This document shows positions 1 to 7,410 of a stretch of 13,480 nt of DNA, in pieces; position 1 is the stretch's first letter, and every line of letters begins with the position of its first letter. Made by a program: the position numbers and the translations under genes. Under the pieces are notes generated by a model. That model made no database searches. It was not told where the DNA came from and was given only the letters and a program-made list of their open reading frames with translations. Source of the stretch: an uncultured Oscillospiraceae bacterium (lineage in GTDB: Bacteria > Bacillota > Clostridia > Oscillospirales > Acutalibacteraceae); assembly GCA_900544515.1 (NCBI GenBank), contig UQVI01000029.1:1-13480 (forward strand). The letters run 5' to 3'.

Positions 1-25
1 GCTCGGAGATGTGTATAAGAGACAG
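1..25. other. Nextera sequencing adapter remnant (artefact)
   Basis: Bases 7-25 are exactly the 19-bp Tn5 mosaic end AGATGTGTATAAGAGACAG, and bases 1-6 (GCTCGG) continue into the Illumina Nextera read-2 adapter. This is library sequence left untrimmed at a contig end. It happens to be open in the frame of the first gene, so a gene caller could begin the protein with the spurious peptide MCIRDS. Genomic sequence begins at about base 26. Confidence 0.97.
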
Positions 26-53
26 TAATAAAATTATAATGGGGGAGTTTGTG

Positions 54-524
54 GTGAGTCCTATTTTAATGTTAACTGCGGATACAAGTGCGGTATTTAC
101 TGCAACAGTAGTAATTGCAGGTATCAGCATTGTAGTCGGTGTACTTTTATTACTTATTTTAGTATTTAATATTTTCGGAAAGATTGTTCCGATTATTGAA
201 CGCAAATCAAAGGCATCAGCTGAAAGAAAGGCTGCGAAAAAGGCTGCAAGAAAAGCAAGAAGGGCTGCTAAGAAGGCTGCGAAAAAAGGAGAAGCTGTTG
301 AAGAAAGCAGTTTTGAAGCAGAGATTTCTGCTCCTATTTTAACACCTGCACCTGCTCCGATTGTTGAACAGGGTGTCAGCGGTGAGGTTGTTGCGGCGAT
401 TGCAGCAGCTGTTGCAGCAACCGAAGGCTCAGGCGCTGTTGTTCGTTCTATAAAAAAGAAAAAAGTCAGCGGAAGAAATCCGTGGTCAGCAGCCGCAACT
501 GCTGATAATACACGGCCATTTTAA
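54..524 (+). CDS. oadG: Sodium-translocating decarboxylase gamma subunit (OadG family)
   Basis: Small membrane subunit that assembles the carboxyltransferase with the Na+-pumping beta subunit in oxaloacetate, methylmalonyl-CoA or glutaconyl-CoA decarboxylases. Seen: a short polar N-terminus, one strong membrane helix at about residues 10-42, a Lys/Ala/Arg-rich helical stretch at about 50-80, an Ala/Pro linker, and a C-terminus GRNPWSAAATADNTRPF like the family's conserved WxxxGRxxxTRPF-type tail. I chose GTG at 54 because GGAG (44-47) lies 6 bases upstream. GTG 51 and ATG 39 are too close to or before that site, and ATG 9 lies in adapter. At about 156 residues it is longer than many family members because of the K/A tract and linker. 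It sits 17 bases before the beta subunit gene, in one operon. Family call is firm; the decarboxylase substrate cannot be told here. Confidence 0.85.
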   Translation: MSPILMLTADTSAVFTATVVIAGISIVVGVLLLLILVFNIFGKIVPIIERKSKASAERKAAKKAARKARRAAKKAAKKGEAVEESSFEAEISAPILTPAPAPIVEQGVSGEVVAAIAAAVAATEGSGAVVRSIKKKKVSGRNPWSAAATADNTRPF

Positions 525-541
525 AGGAGGGATATTGAATT

Positions 542-1747
542 ATGGAAATACTTCAGGGTGTTTGGGAAGTTATAGTTAACATTTTCTCAAATTCAGGCTA
601 TGCATATTTTTTTCAAGGTGATGGCTATAAGAATTTAATAATGTTAATCATTTCTTTTGTATTCCTTTGGCTCGGTATAAAGAAGGGCTTTGAGCCTTTG
701 CTTATGATTCCGATTGCATTCGGTATGCTGCTTGCAAATATACCCGGTGCTAATTTAGCAGTTCAGTATCACGATTTAGAGGGATTCAGAGACTTGCTGG
801 CGAGCAGAGGTGAGTTTGCAGGCTGTACACCGGGACTTATGGATTTTCTGTATTTCGGTGTTAAAGCGGGCATATATCCGCCGCTTATCTTTTTGGGTAT
901 CGGCGCTATGACAGATTTTACACCGCTTATTGCTAATCCGAAGAGCTTTATTCTCGGTGCTGCTGCTCAATTTGGTATTTTCTTCACATATATTGGTGCA
1001 ATTTTATTAGGATTTGCTCCGAATGAAGCAGGCTCAATTGCAATCATCGGTGGTGCAGACGGACCGACAGCGATATTTGTAACGTCTCAGCTTGCACCTG
1101 GATTGCTCGGCACAATTGCGGTTGCGGCATACTCGTATATGGCACTTGTTCCGTTTATTCAGCCGCCTATTATGAAGGTGCTTACAACTAAAAAAGAGCG
1201 AGCAGTTGTAATGGGTAATCTTCGTCCTGTATCAAAGCTTGAGAAGATTTTGTTCCCGATTATGGTAACAGTAGTTGTATCTCTTCTTCTTCCGGATGCA
1301 GCATCACTGGTCGGTATGCTTATGCTTGGTAACCTTCTTAAGGAAAGCGGACGTACAGAGCGTATTGCTAAGGCTGCTCAGAATGAGCTTATGAACATTA
1401 TCACCATTATGCTTGGTGTATCTGTAGGTGCAACCACATCAGCAGAGAGCTTCCTTAACCTGAAAACACTCGGTATTGTTCTTCTTGGTTTGATTGCATT
1501 CGCTCTTGGTACAGCCAGTGGTGTACTCTTTGGTAAGCTTATGTATATTTTCACAAAGGGTAAGGTTAACCCGCTTATCGGTTCAGCAGGTGTATCTGCC
1601 GTTCCTATGGCAGCACGTGTATCACAGAAGGTTGGTCAGGAAGAAAATCCATCAAACTTCCTTCTTATGCACGCTATGGGTCCAAATGTTTCCGGTGTAA
1701 TCGGTTCAGCAGTTGCTGCCGGTGTACTCCTTACACTTTTAAAATAA
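542..1747 (+). CDS. oadB: Sodium-translocating decarboxylase beta subunit (OadB/MmdB/GcdB family)
   Basis: Integral membrane subunit that decarboxylates carboxybiotin and uses the energy to export Na+. The 401 residues are almost wholly hydrophobic helices with the family signature GGADGPTAIFVT at 170-181. The residues reported as important in Klebsiella OadB (D203, Y229, N373, G377, S382, R389) all appear here with a constant offset of 30: D173, Y199, N343, G347, S352 and R359. The pump therefore looks intact. The shorter N-terminus (by 30) is usual for Gram-positive members. A strong ribosome site AAAGGAGGG (523-531) overlaps the end of the gamma gene. No biotin-carrier gene lies between gamma and beta, so the carrier must be encoded elsewhere, perhaps upstream of the lost contig end. 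Substrate specificity (oxaloacetate or an acyl-CoA) is not determinable; the symbol is family level. Confidence 0.93.
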   Translation: MEILQGVWEVIVNIFSNSGYAYFFQGDGYKNLIMLIISFVFLWLGIKKGFEPLLMIPIAFGMLLANIPGANLAVQYHDLEGFRDLLASRGEFAGCTPGLMDFLYFGVKAGIYPPLIFLGIGAMTDFTPLIANPKSFILGAAAQFGIFFTYIGAILLGFAPNEAGSIAIIGGADGPTAIFVTSQLAPGLLGTIAVAAYSYMALVPFIQPPIMKVLTTKKERAVVMGNLRPVSKLEKILFPIMVTVVVSLLLPDAASLVGMLMLGNLLKESGRTERIAKAAQNELMNIITIMLGVSVGATTSAESFLNLKTLGIVLLGLIAFALGTASGVLFGKLMYIFTKGKVNPLIGSAGVSAVPMAARVSQKVGQEENPSNFLLMHAMGPNVSGVIGSAVAAGVLLTLLK

Positions 1748-1758
1748 TATATATATTA

Positions 1759-1789
1759 AAATTGGGGTGGCAGTTTGTCACCCTAATTT
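1759..1789 (+). terminator. Intergenic hairpin between oadB and pcrA (weak or partial terminator)
   Basis: An 11-bp stem, 1759-1769 with 1779-1789, containing one G-T wobble, closes a 9-base loop. It follows the beta subunit stop by 11 bases and ends just before the pcrA ribosome site CGGAGG (1793-1798). No T-run follows, so it is not a standard intrinsic terminator. It may stabilise the upstream message or reduce readthrough into pcrA. Confidence 0.45.
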
Positions 1790-1806
1790 AATCGGAGGAT
1801 TATCAA

Positions 1807-3984
1807 ATGCCACTTAATGAAATGCAGCAGAAAGCTGTGAATACAACGGACGGACCTCTCCTTATCCTTGCAGGAGCAGGTTCAGGTAAAACAACAGTTC
1901 TCGTAAACAGAGTTCAGCATATTATAGAAAGCGGTCTTGCCCAGTCCTGGCAGGTGCTTGCCATAACATTTACCAACAAGGCAGCCGGAGAGCTCAGGGA
2001 AAGACTTGTCAAAGCAATCGGTGAAGAGGCAGAAAGCATATGGGCGTATACCTTTCATAGCTGCTGCTCCCGTATTCTCCGCCGTTTTGGTGACAGACTC
2101 GGATATACAAACCATTTCACAATTTATGATACCGATGATTCGCGTCGTGTAATGAAACAATGCCAGAAGCATCTTGGCATTGAGGATAAATTTCTGAATC
2201 ATAAATCTATCCTTAATGAAATCAGCAGAGCTAAGGACAGTCTTATTGACCCTGACGAATATAAGGCAACCTCGTCAAATGATTTCAGAAAGGGCAAAAT
2301 TGCACAGTGCTATGAGATGTATCAGTCAGAACTGAAAAAGTCCGATGCAATGGACTTTGACGATATTATATTCAACACGGTTAAATTATTGCAGGAAAAT
2401 GAGGATGTCCGCGAGCTTTATCAGTCACAGTTCAAGTATGTTATGGTTGATGAGTATCAGGATACAAACCACGCACAGTATGTGCTGACATCCCTTCTTG
2501 CAGATAAGTATAAAAATATCTGCGTTGTAGGTGATGATGATCAGAGTATATACCGTTTTCGTGGTGCGACGATTGAAAATATTCTTTCCTTTGAACAGCA
2601 TTATAAGGGTGCAGTTGTAATCAGGCTTGAGGAAAACTACCGTTCAACACAGAATATTCTTGACGGTGCAAATGCCGTAATTGCAAATAACAAGAACCGT
2701 AAGGGGAAAACCCTGTTCACACGTATGGGCAGCGGTGATAAAATTGTGCTCAATACCGCAATGAACGAGTCCGATGAATCTGCATTCATTATTGACGAAA
2801 TACTTAAAAATGTGAAAAACGGAAGAAAGTTATCTGATCACGCAATACTTTACCGTATGAATGCCCAGTCGCGTAATCTGGAAATTATGCTGACAAAGAG
2901 CGGTATATCTCACAGGATTATCGGAGGTCATCGTTTCTTTGACAGAAAGGAAATCAAGGATATTATTTCTTACTTTGCGGTAATCAATAATCCTGCAGAT
3001 AATGTCCGACTTCAGAGAATTATCAATGTTCCGAAGCGTCAGATTGGTGACACAATGTTTGCCAATGTTATGGAGATTTCAACAGGCTTGGGTCTGTCTG
3101 CATTTGAGGTTTGCGAAAGAGCTGACGAATTCCAGAAAACCTCACGCAGTGCGTCAAAGCTGATCGGCTTTACACAGATGATAAAGCATTTTCAGAAATG
3201 CTATGAGGAAAAGATGCCTCTGAGTGACCTCCTTCAGGAGATACTTGAAACAACCAAATATCTTGATTATCTTAACGAAGATCCTGAAACATATGATGAC
3301 AGAGTTAACAATATCAAGGAACTTTCGTCCATGTTTATTAAGTATCAGGAGGAAACGGAGGAGCCTGATCTTTCTGATTTCCTTGAGGATGTGGCTCTTA
3401 TTACAGATATTGATTCTTACAACGAGGACGAGGATTCTGTTGTTCTGATGACACTCCATTCCGCTAAGGGACTGGAATTCCCTGTTGTATTCATACCCGG
3501 TATGGAGGAGGGAATCTTTCCCGGTAATCAGTCCATGTACAGTGAGGAAGAGCTTGAGGAGGAACGCCGTCTTGCTTATGTCGGCATTACACGTGCAAAG
3601 GAAAAGCTGTATCTTGTAAATGCGCAGCAGCGTATGCTCTATGGTACAACATCACGCAATATGCAGTCCCGTTTTATCCGTGAAATTCCTTTTGGTGTAA
3701 CAGAAGATGTATCCACCAGAACCTATAAAGCACCTGCAGGCAAGATTCCGCAGCAGCGTACCACATCAAGTCAGAATGCCCATAAGTTCGGACAGGCAGG
3801 CAATACCGCCGCAAAGCCGACTGCTGATTACAAGGTTGGCGATACCGTAGTACATAAGAGCTTTGGAACAGGTACAATCCTTACTCTCCAGCCAATGGGA
3901 AATGATACGCTTATGGAGGTTGCATTTGATAAGGCAGGCACTAAGAAAATGATGGCGAATTTTGCCAGACTGGAAAAGATATAA
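1807..3984 (+). CDS. pcrA: ATP-dependent DNA helicase PcrA/UvrD
   Basis: Superfamily 1A 3'-5' helicase used in nucleotide excision repair, removal of recombinase filaments and clearing of transcription-replication conflicts. Motifs in order: Q motif (LNEMQQKAV, 3-11); Walker A AGAGSGKT (22-29); Ia ITFTNKAAGEL (53-63); Walker B/II VDEYQD (D215, E216); III GDDDQSIYRFRGA (242-254); IV ENYRST (R279); V MTLHSAKGLEFPVV (548-561); VI EERRLAYVGITRAK (585-598). After a loose linker, the C-terminal ~50 residues (YKVGDTVVHKSFGTGTI onward) match the Tudor-like domain of PcrA that contacts RNA polymerase, which favours PcrA over Rep or RecB-type relatives. Its 725 residues are normal for PcrA. ATG 1807 follows CGGAGG by 8 bases. 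It is 59 bases after oadB on the same strand and may be partly co-transcribed through the weak hairpin. Confidence 0.95.
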   Translation: MPLNEMQQKAVNTTDGPLLILAGAGSGKTTVLVNRVQHIIESGLAQSWQVLAITFTNKAAGELRERLVKAIGEEAESIWAYTFHSCCSRILRRFGDRLGYTNHFTIYDTDDSRRVMKQCQKHLGIEDKFLNHKSILNEISRAKDSLIDPDEYKATSSNDFRKGKIAQCYEMYQSELKKSDAMDFDDIIFNTVKLLQENEDVRELYQSQFKYVMVDEYQDTNHAQYVLTSLLADKYKNICVVGDDDQSIYRFRGATIENILSFEQHYKGAVVIRLEENYRSTQNILDGANAVIANNKNRKGKTLFTRMGSGDKIVLNTAMNESDESAFIIDEILKNVKNGRKLSDHAILYRMNAQSRNLEIMLTKSGISHRIIGGHRFFDRKEIKDIISYFAVINNPADNVRLQRIINVPKRQIGDTMFANVMEISTGLGLSAFEVCERADEFQKTSRSASKLIGFTQMIKHFQKCYEEKMPLSDLLQEILETTKYLDYLNEDPETYDDRVNNIKELSSMFIKYQEETEEPDLSDFLEDVALITDIDSYNEDEDSVVLMTLHSAKGLEFPVVFIPGMEEGIFPGNQSMYSEEELEEERRLAYVGITRAKEKLYLVNAQQRMLYGTTSRNMQSRFIREIPFGVTEDVSTRTYKAPAGKIPQQRTTSSQNAHKFGQAGNTAAKPTADYKVGDTVVHKSFGTGTILTLQPMGNDTLMEVAFDKAGTKKMMANFARLEKI

Positions 3985-4010
3985 TCAGTTGAATATCTGA
4001 ATCATATATA

Positions 4011-4051
4011 AAAAGCACGAAACATAGATTCATTCTGTGTTTCGTGCTTTT
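4011..4051. terminator. Strong bidirectional terminator between pcrA and the protease gene
   Basis: An 18-bp stem (4011-4028 with 4034-4051) has a single T-G wobble and a 5-base loop TTCAT. Its A-rich left foot and T-rich right foot give a U-tract on either strand. It lies between two convergent genes and probably ends both transcripts. The protease stop codon is only 4 bases beyond it. Confidence 0.9.
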
Positions 4052-4054
4052 ATG

Positions 4055-6901
4055 TTAATATGTTATACAGTTTTCAAATATTTTATATTCTATATCATTT
4101 ATCAGATAGTCACCATTTACATCATATCCATAAATCGTGTCGGTGTTTTTCAGCTTTGCATAATCCTTTGCGTTAATAACGCCGTCTTTATGCCAGTCAC
4201 AGGCTATTAATGGTATAGGTTCTTCGATTGTAACCGAACGATTATCTACGGCAAATTCAATGACTTTGTCAAAGCCGCTTGGGTGCGTGAGATAAGCCGT
4301 GTAGTTTCCGTTGTTAAGATTTATATTAAATTCGCCGTTTTTATCAGTGACAGCCACTAACTCGCCGTTGATTGTTATACTTACATTCGAAAGCGGATAA
4401 TTATTTTTTGAAGTGAAATTTCTGTCCTCAGCAATGACTGCAGTACCCTTTACCGTATAGGGTGCCAATGATGGAATAATGGTATCAGGCAGTTTGGTGT
4501 CGCAATTTTTACAATAAGTATACGCTCTTCCTGTTTTTGATACAGTTGCGTCAAGATAAACCACTGTATATGTATCATGGGGAACTAAGTAATTACCTAT
4601 TCTCTCATTGTATGAGTATGGACAATTTTTGCACCGGTACTTAATTTGTTTATACTCAGTACAGGTAGGATTTATTGTTTCAGTCCTATATTCATGTCCT
4701 GTACAGTAATCAAAAAGCGTATATACGCTATTACAGTCACGGCATAAGTAAGCTGTGTATCCGTTATGATAACAGTCCTTTTTTACATCTTTAATGATTT
4801 CTGTATTGGTATGACCGCATTCATTTGCGGACAGACTGTTTGCTAAGATGAAGGAGATATTGTTATCTGCAGCAAACCGATGCATATAACTGTTTTCTTT
4901 AACAGACAACGTCAAACTGTCACAGCCGTTAAAGGTGTTGGTACAAAAGCTTAAATCATTATCATTAATTTCCAATGATTCAAGGCTTGTACATCCGTAA
5001 AAAGCCTGATTGCAAATCTGCGTTAATGGTTTGCATTGCAGCTCCCTGAGAGCACTGCAGTTTTTAAATAAAGCCGTATTGGCAGTTGACAGATTGGGGA
5101 TAGATACATTTTCAAGTTTGTCGCTGGCATAGAATGCAGCGTGCTTGCATTCGGTTACGCCGGGAGCAATAACTGTTTTTAAATTAGGACAATTGGCAAA
5201 TGCATATGCTCCGATTCTCTTAACACTTTCAGGAAGAATAATGGTTTCCAATGTCGGATTCCCAGCAAAGCACATAGAACCGATTTCCTGTATTTCCACA
5301 CCGTCAATTACACTTGGTATATCAATAATGGTCTTGTCTAATATAGAACAATATGATATGGAGTTATATGGATTATCAGCTGTTGCTTCAGATACCTGAT
5401 AATCACTTTCGTTATTAAAACTTGGCGCGGACAGAATTGTTAATTTACTTTTGGATTTTTCGGGTTCATATGCACATGCACTGATTTGATGTGAGTTATC
5501 TAATAATATTTCGTCATTATATAATCTCTCACAAGTATAAGAAAAGGTTCGAAATGGAATATAAATATTATTATCAAGAAAGCTATAATATATAGTTGCA
5601 TTTTGATTGCTGACAAGAGATATATTGCTGAAACCTGTCTGTTCATTTATTTTAATTGTATAGTCTAATTCACACTGTTCCAGTTCTGCATTAAGAAGAT
5701 GTTTTACAGCTTTGTATGCATCAGCAACTAATCTTTGGGAATCAGTGCAGCTATCGTCATCAGTAGCATTACCGGTGAGTAATAATAGGTCTTCAATCTC
5801 CCTATATGTTAATTCTTGGTCTATTGTGATTAAAAGGGCACATATTGCTGAAACTACAGGAGCTGCTGCAGATGTTCCGCACCAGCCGTATACGATTTTA
5901 TCTCCGTTGGTATCAAATGTTGTCAGTGAGAGTCCGGGAGCATATATATCAACTGTTTTTCCGTAATTTGTTATCATACTTAACTCATTAAATTTAGAGG
6001 TTGCCCCAACAGTGATGACGTTTTCCAATCCGGCCGGAGATATTTTTTTTAATGATATATCTGATGAATCATTTCCGGCTGCACAAACGACAATAACATT
6101 TTTTTCGTTTGCATAGTCGGCAATATCTTTATACAAATTTGTATTGATATGACTTGCAAAACTGCAGTTTAGTATTCTGCATCCTTCGGCAATAGCCAAA
6201 AGCATTTGAGAATAAGTGTCCGAGTAAGTGCCTTTTCCATTTTCATTTAATACCTGATAGGAGCGGATACGAACATTATCAGGTGAGTTGAGTATAATGG
6301 TACCTGCAACCTTTGTTCCGTGACCTCTTCGATCATCTGTTCCATTCTCTTTCCAATCCGGAAAGGCAGTATGACCGCCGTCAAATCTGTTTTCAGTTAT
6401 TGGGGTTATTGCAACGCCTGAATCCACTATACCAATTGTTATGTTTGTAAAATCAACATTTTCCTTAAGCATAAGTTTGACAGCATCATCAGTATTACAA
6501 TTGACGGTGCTTATACAGTCTGCTTTAAAATCAATATTTTCTTTGGCTTCGCAAATTGAACTGCACATTCCGTCATATTCTGTATATTTAATATATTGCA
6601 GAGAATCATAATATTCATATGCTTTTTGCATAGCTTCTTTGCTGCTGTATTGAAGTATGTAAGTATGATCAGTACAAACAGCCTTGTCAATTGCACCCAT
6701 TGTGTCTATATCTTTATCTGAACTTACAATGAGCCGGTTTGAAATATCATAATTTTTTGAGTTGAGCTCTTTTACATCATCAGCAAATTGTTTAGCTTCT
6801 TCATAGGTGATAACAGTATCCTTTTTGTATTCATAACAGGAAATAATACAACAGGATATTATCGTGGTAAAAGTTAAAAGTATTGCTAAACATTTTTTCA
6901 T
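4055..6901 (-). CDS. Secreted subtilisin-like (S8) protease with LRRs and type I dockerin
   Basis: Extracellular serine endopeptidase of modular build. Numbering is from ATG 6901, chosen because GGGTGA (6907-6912) lies 5 bases upstream; GTG 6910 is in frame but overlaps that site. Signal peptide MKKCLAILLTFTTIIS is followed by lipobox-like IISC17 and again IISC22. Residues ~25-120 resemble an I9-type propeptide. The S8 domain (~150-400) keeps Asp160 (IVDSG), His194 (RRGHGT), oxyanion Asn277 (AAGND) and Ser344 (GTSAAAP). Residues ~517-687 are BspA-type LRRs. Three modules (695-805) carry CxxC pairs: C720/C723, C757/C760, C797/C800. A small beta domain of carboxypeptidase-regulatory type follows (~814-892). 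The C-terminus is a type I dockerin with Ca-binding loops D902-D913 and D927-E938. The active site appears intact. Substrate is unknown; dockerin implies attachment to a cohesin scaffold. It is visibly AT-rich, suggesting possible acquisition, not measured. Confidence 0.9.
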   Translation of the reverse strand: MKKCLAILLTFTTIISCCIISCYEYKKDTVITYEEAKQFADDVKELNSKNYDISNRLIVSSDKDIDTMGAIDKAVCTDHTYILQYSSKEAMQKAYEYYDSLQYIKYTEYDGMCSSICEAKENIDFKADCISTVNCNTDDAVKLMLKENVDFTNITIGIVDSGVAITPITENRFDGGHTAFPDWKENGTDDRRGHGTKVAGTIILNSPDNVRIRSYQVLNENGKGTYSDTYSQMLLAIAEGCRILNCSFASHINTNLYKDIADYANEKNVIVVCAAGNDSSDISLKKISPAGLENVITVGATSKFNELSMITNYGKTVDIYAPGLSLTTFDTNGDKIVYGWCGTSAAAPVVSAICALLITIDQELTYREIEDLLLLTGNATDDDSCTDSQRLVADAYKAVKHLLNAELEQCELDYTIKINEQTGFSNISLVSNQNATIYYSFLDNNIYIPFRTFSYTCERLYNDEILLDNSHQISACAYEPEKSKSKLTILSAPSFNNESDYQVSEATADNPYNSISYCSILDKTIIDIPSVIDGVEIQEIGSMCFAGNPTLETIILPESVKRIGAYAFANCPNLKTVIAPGVTECKHAAFYASDKLENVSIPNLSTANTALFKNCSALRELQCKPLTQICNQAFYGCTSLESLEINDNDLSFCTNTFNGCDSLTLSVKENSYMHRFAADNNISFILANSLSANECGHTNTEIIKDVKKDCYHNGYTAYLCRDCNSVYTLFDYCTGHEYRTETINPTCTEYKQIKYRCKNCPYSYNERIGNYLVPHDTYTVVYLDATVSKTGRAYTYCKNCDTKLPDTIIPSLAPYTVKGTAVIAEDRNFTSKNNYPLSNVSITINGELVAVTDKNGEFNINLNNGNYTAYLTHPSGFDKVIEFAVDNRSVTIEEPIPLIACDWHKDGVINAKDYAKLKNTDTIYGYDVNGDYLINDIEYKIFENCITY

Positions 6902-6908
6902 AATGATC

Positions 6909-6960
6909 ACCCAAATTAAAATATATTATACTATTTTAAAAATATCATAATTATTTGGGT
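6909..6960. repeat. Inverted repeat ACCCAAAT/ATTTGGGT bracketing the protease promoter
   Basis: ACCCAAAT at 6909-6916 and ATTTGGGT at 6953-6960 form perfect 8-bp arms separated by 36 AT-rich bases that hold the candidate -10. The arm nearest the gene overlaps its ribosome site GGGTGA. It could be a pair of operator half-sites. The T-run that follows on the + strand is not preceded by any + strand gene, so a terminator role is unlikely. Confidence 0.35.
6925..6930 (-). promoter_or_regulatory. Candidate -10 element of the protease gene
   Basis: The minus strand reads TATAAT, a perfect -10, 23 bases before the preferred ATG. The matching -35 region (TAATTA at 17 bp) is poor, so the promoter is weak, activator-dependent or wrong. 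It lies between the arms of the inverted repeat at 6909-6960. No clear terminator separates this gene from the acetyltransferase gene upstream, so readthrough is also possible. Confidence 0.35.
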
Positions 6961-6993
6961 TTTTTTTGTTGATTTTTGTCGTAATATATAATT

Positions 6994-7410
6994 CTATAAT
7001 TTTTTTCTCATCCAATAGTGAGGACAGTGTTCTTCATATTCCATTTCGCTGCAGACGGAGTATCCCTGCTTTTCGTAAAATTTTATAGCCTGTTCCTGTG
7101 CGTGAAGCTCGATAGATACTCCGTTATTTTCTCTGACAAGTGCTTCAGCCATATTCATAATTATTGAGCCCAGATGGTTTTTTCTGTATTCCTTAAGTAC
7201 CGCAAGTCTGCCGAGAAGATATGTGTTTCTTTCATCGCTCCAGAAGAAACGGCAGGTAGCAACCGGCTTGTCCTCATCATATGCCACGAGGTGGACAGCG
7301 CTTTTATCTATTTCATCAAATTCATCACGAAATCCCTGTTCGTTAACAAATACAGTTTCTCTTATGTACATTGCATCGTCGCAAAGTCCGTTATATTGTT
7401 TTATTTCCAT
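6994..7410 (-). CDS. GNAT family N-acetyltransferase
   Basis: Predicted acetyl-CoA-dependent acetyltransferase of 138 residues, one complete GNAT fold. Seen: N-terminal IRETVFVNEQGF (16-27), typical of the ElaA/YjcF-like group; strand GRLAVLKEYR (67-76) leading into the acetyl-CoA loop RKNHLG (76-81; canonical R/QxxGxG/A); FYEKQGY (111-117) in the C-terminal motif; and a terminal HCPHYWMRKK resembling the IPHxxM ending of that group. Its ATG overlaps the rmuC stop by one base (TAATG), so it is probably translated by coupled reinitiation. The acceptor substrate cannot be predicted. Its link with rmuC is positional only. Confidence 0.88.
   Translation of the reverse strand: MEIKQYNGLCDDAMYIRETVFVNEQGFRDEFDEIDKSAVHLVAYDEDKPVATCRFFWSDERNTYLLGRLAVLKEYRKNHLGSIIMNMAEALVRENNGVSIELHAQEQAIKFYEKQGYSVCSEMEYEEHCPHYWMRKKL

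Noticed and set aside
9..53. ATG at base 9 or 39 as the start of the gamma subunit
   Set aside because: ATG 9 is inside the sequencing adapter. ATG 39 lies upstream of the GGAG ribosome site that is well placed for GTG 54.
222..296. K/A-rich repeats as a tandem repeat array or CRISPR-like structure
   Set aside because: Only two exact 14-base copies within a coding, low-complexity tract; no spacers or regular period.
1882..2202. 106-codon open frame antisense to the pcrA N-terminus
   Set aside because: Contained in the helicase motif region of pcrA, no ribosome site and no recognisable protein features.
6953..6975. ATTTGGGT plus T-run as a + strand terminator
   Set aside because: The arms are 36 bases apart, and no + strand gene lies upstream to be terminated.
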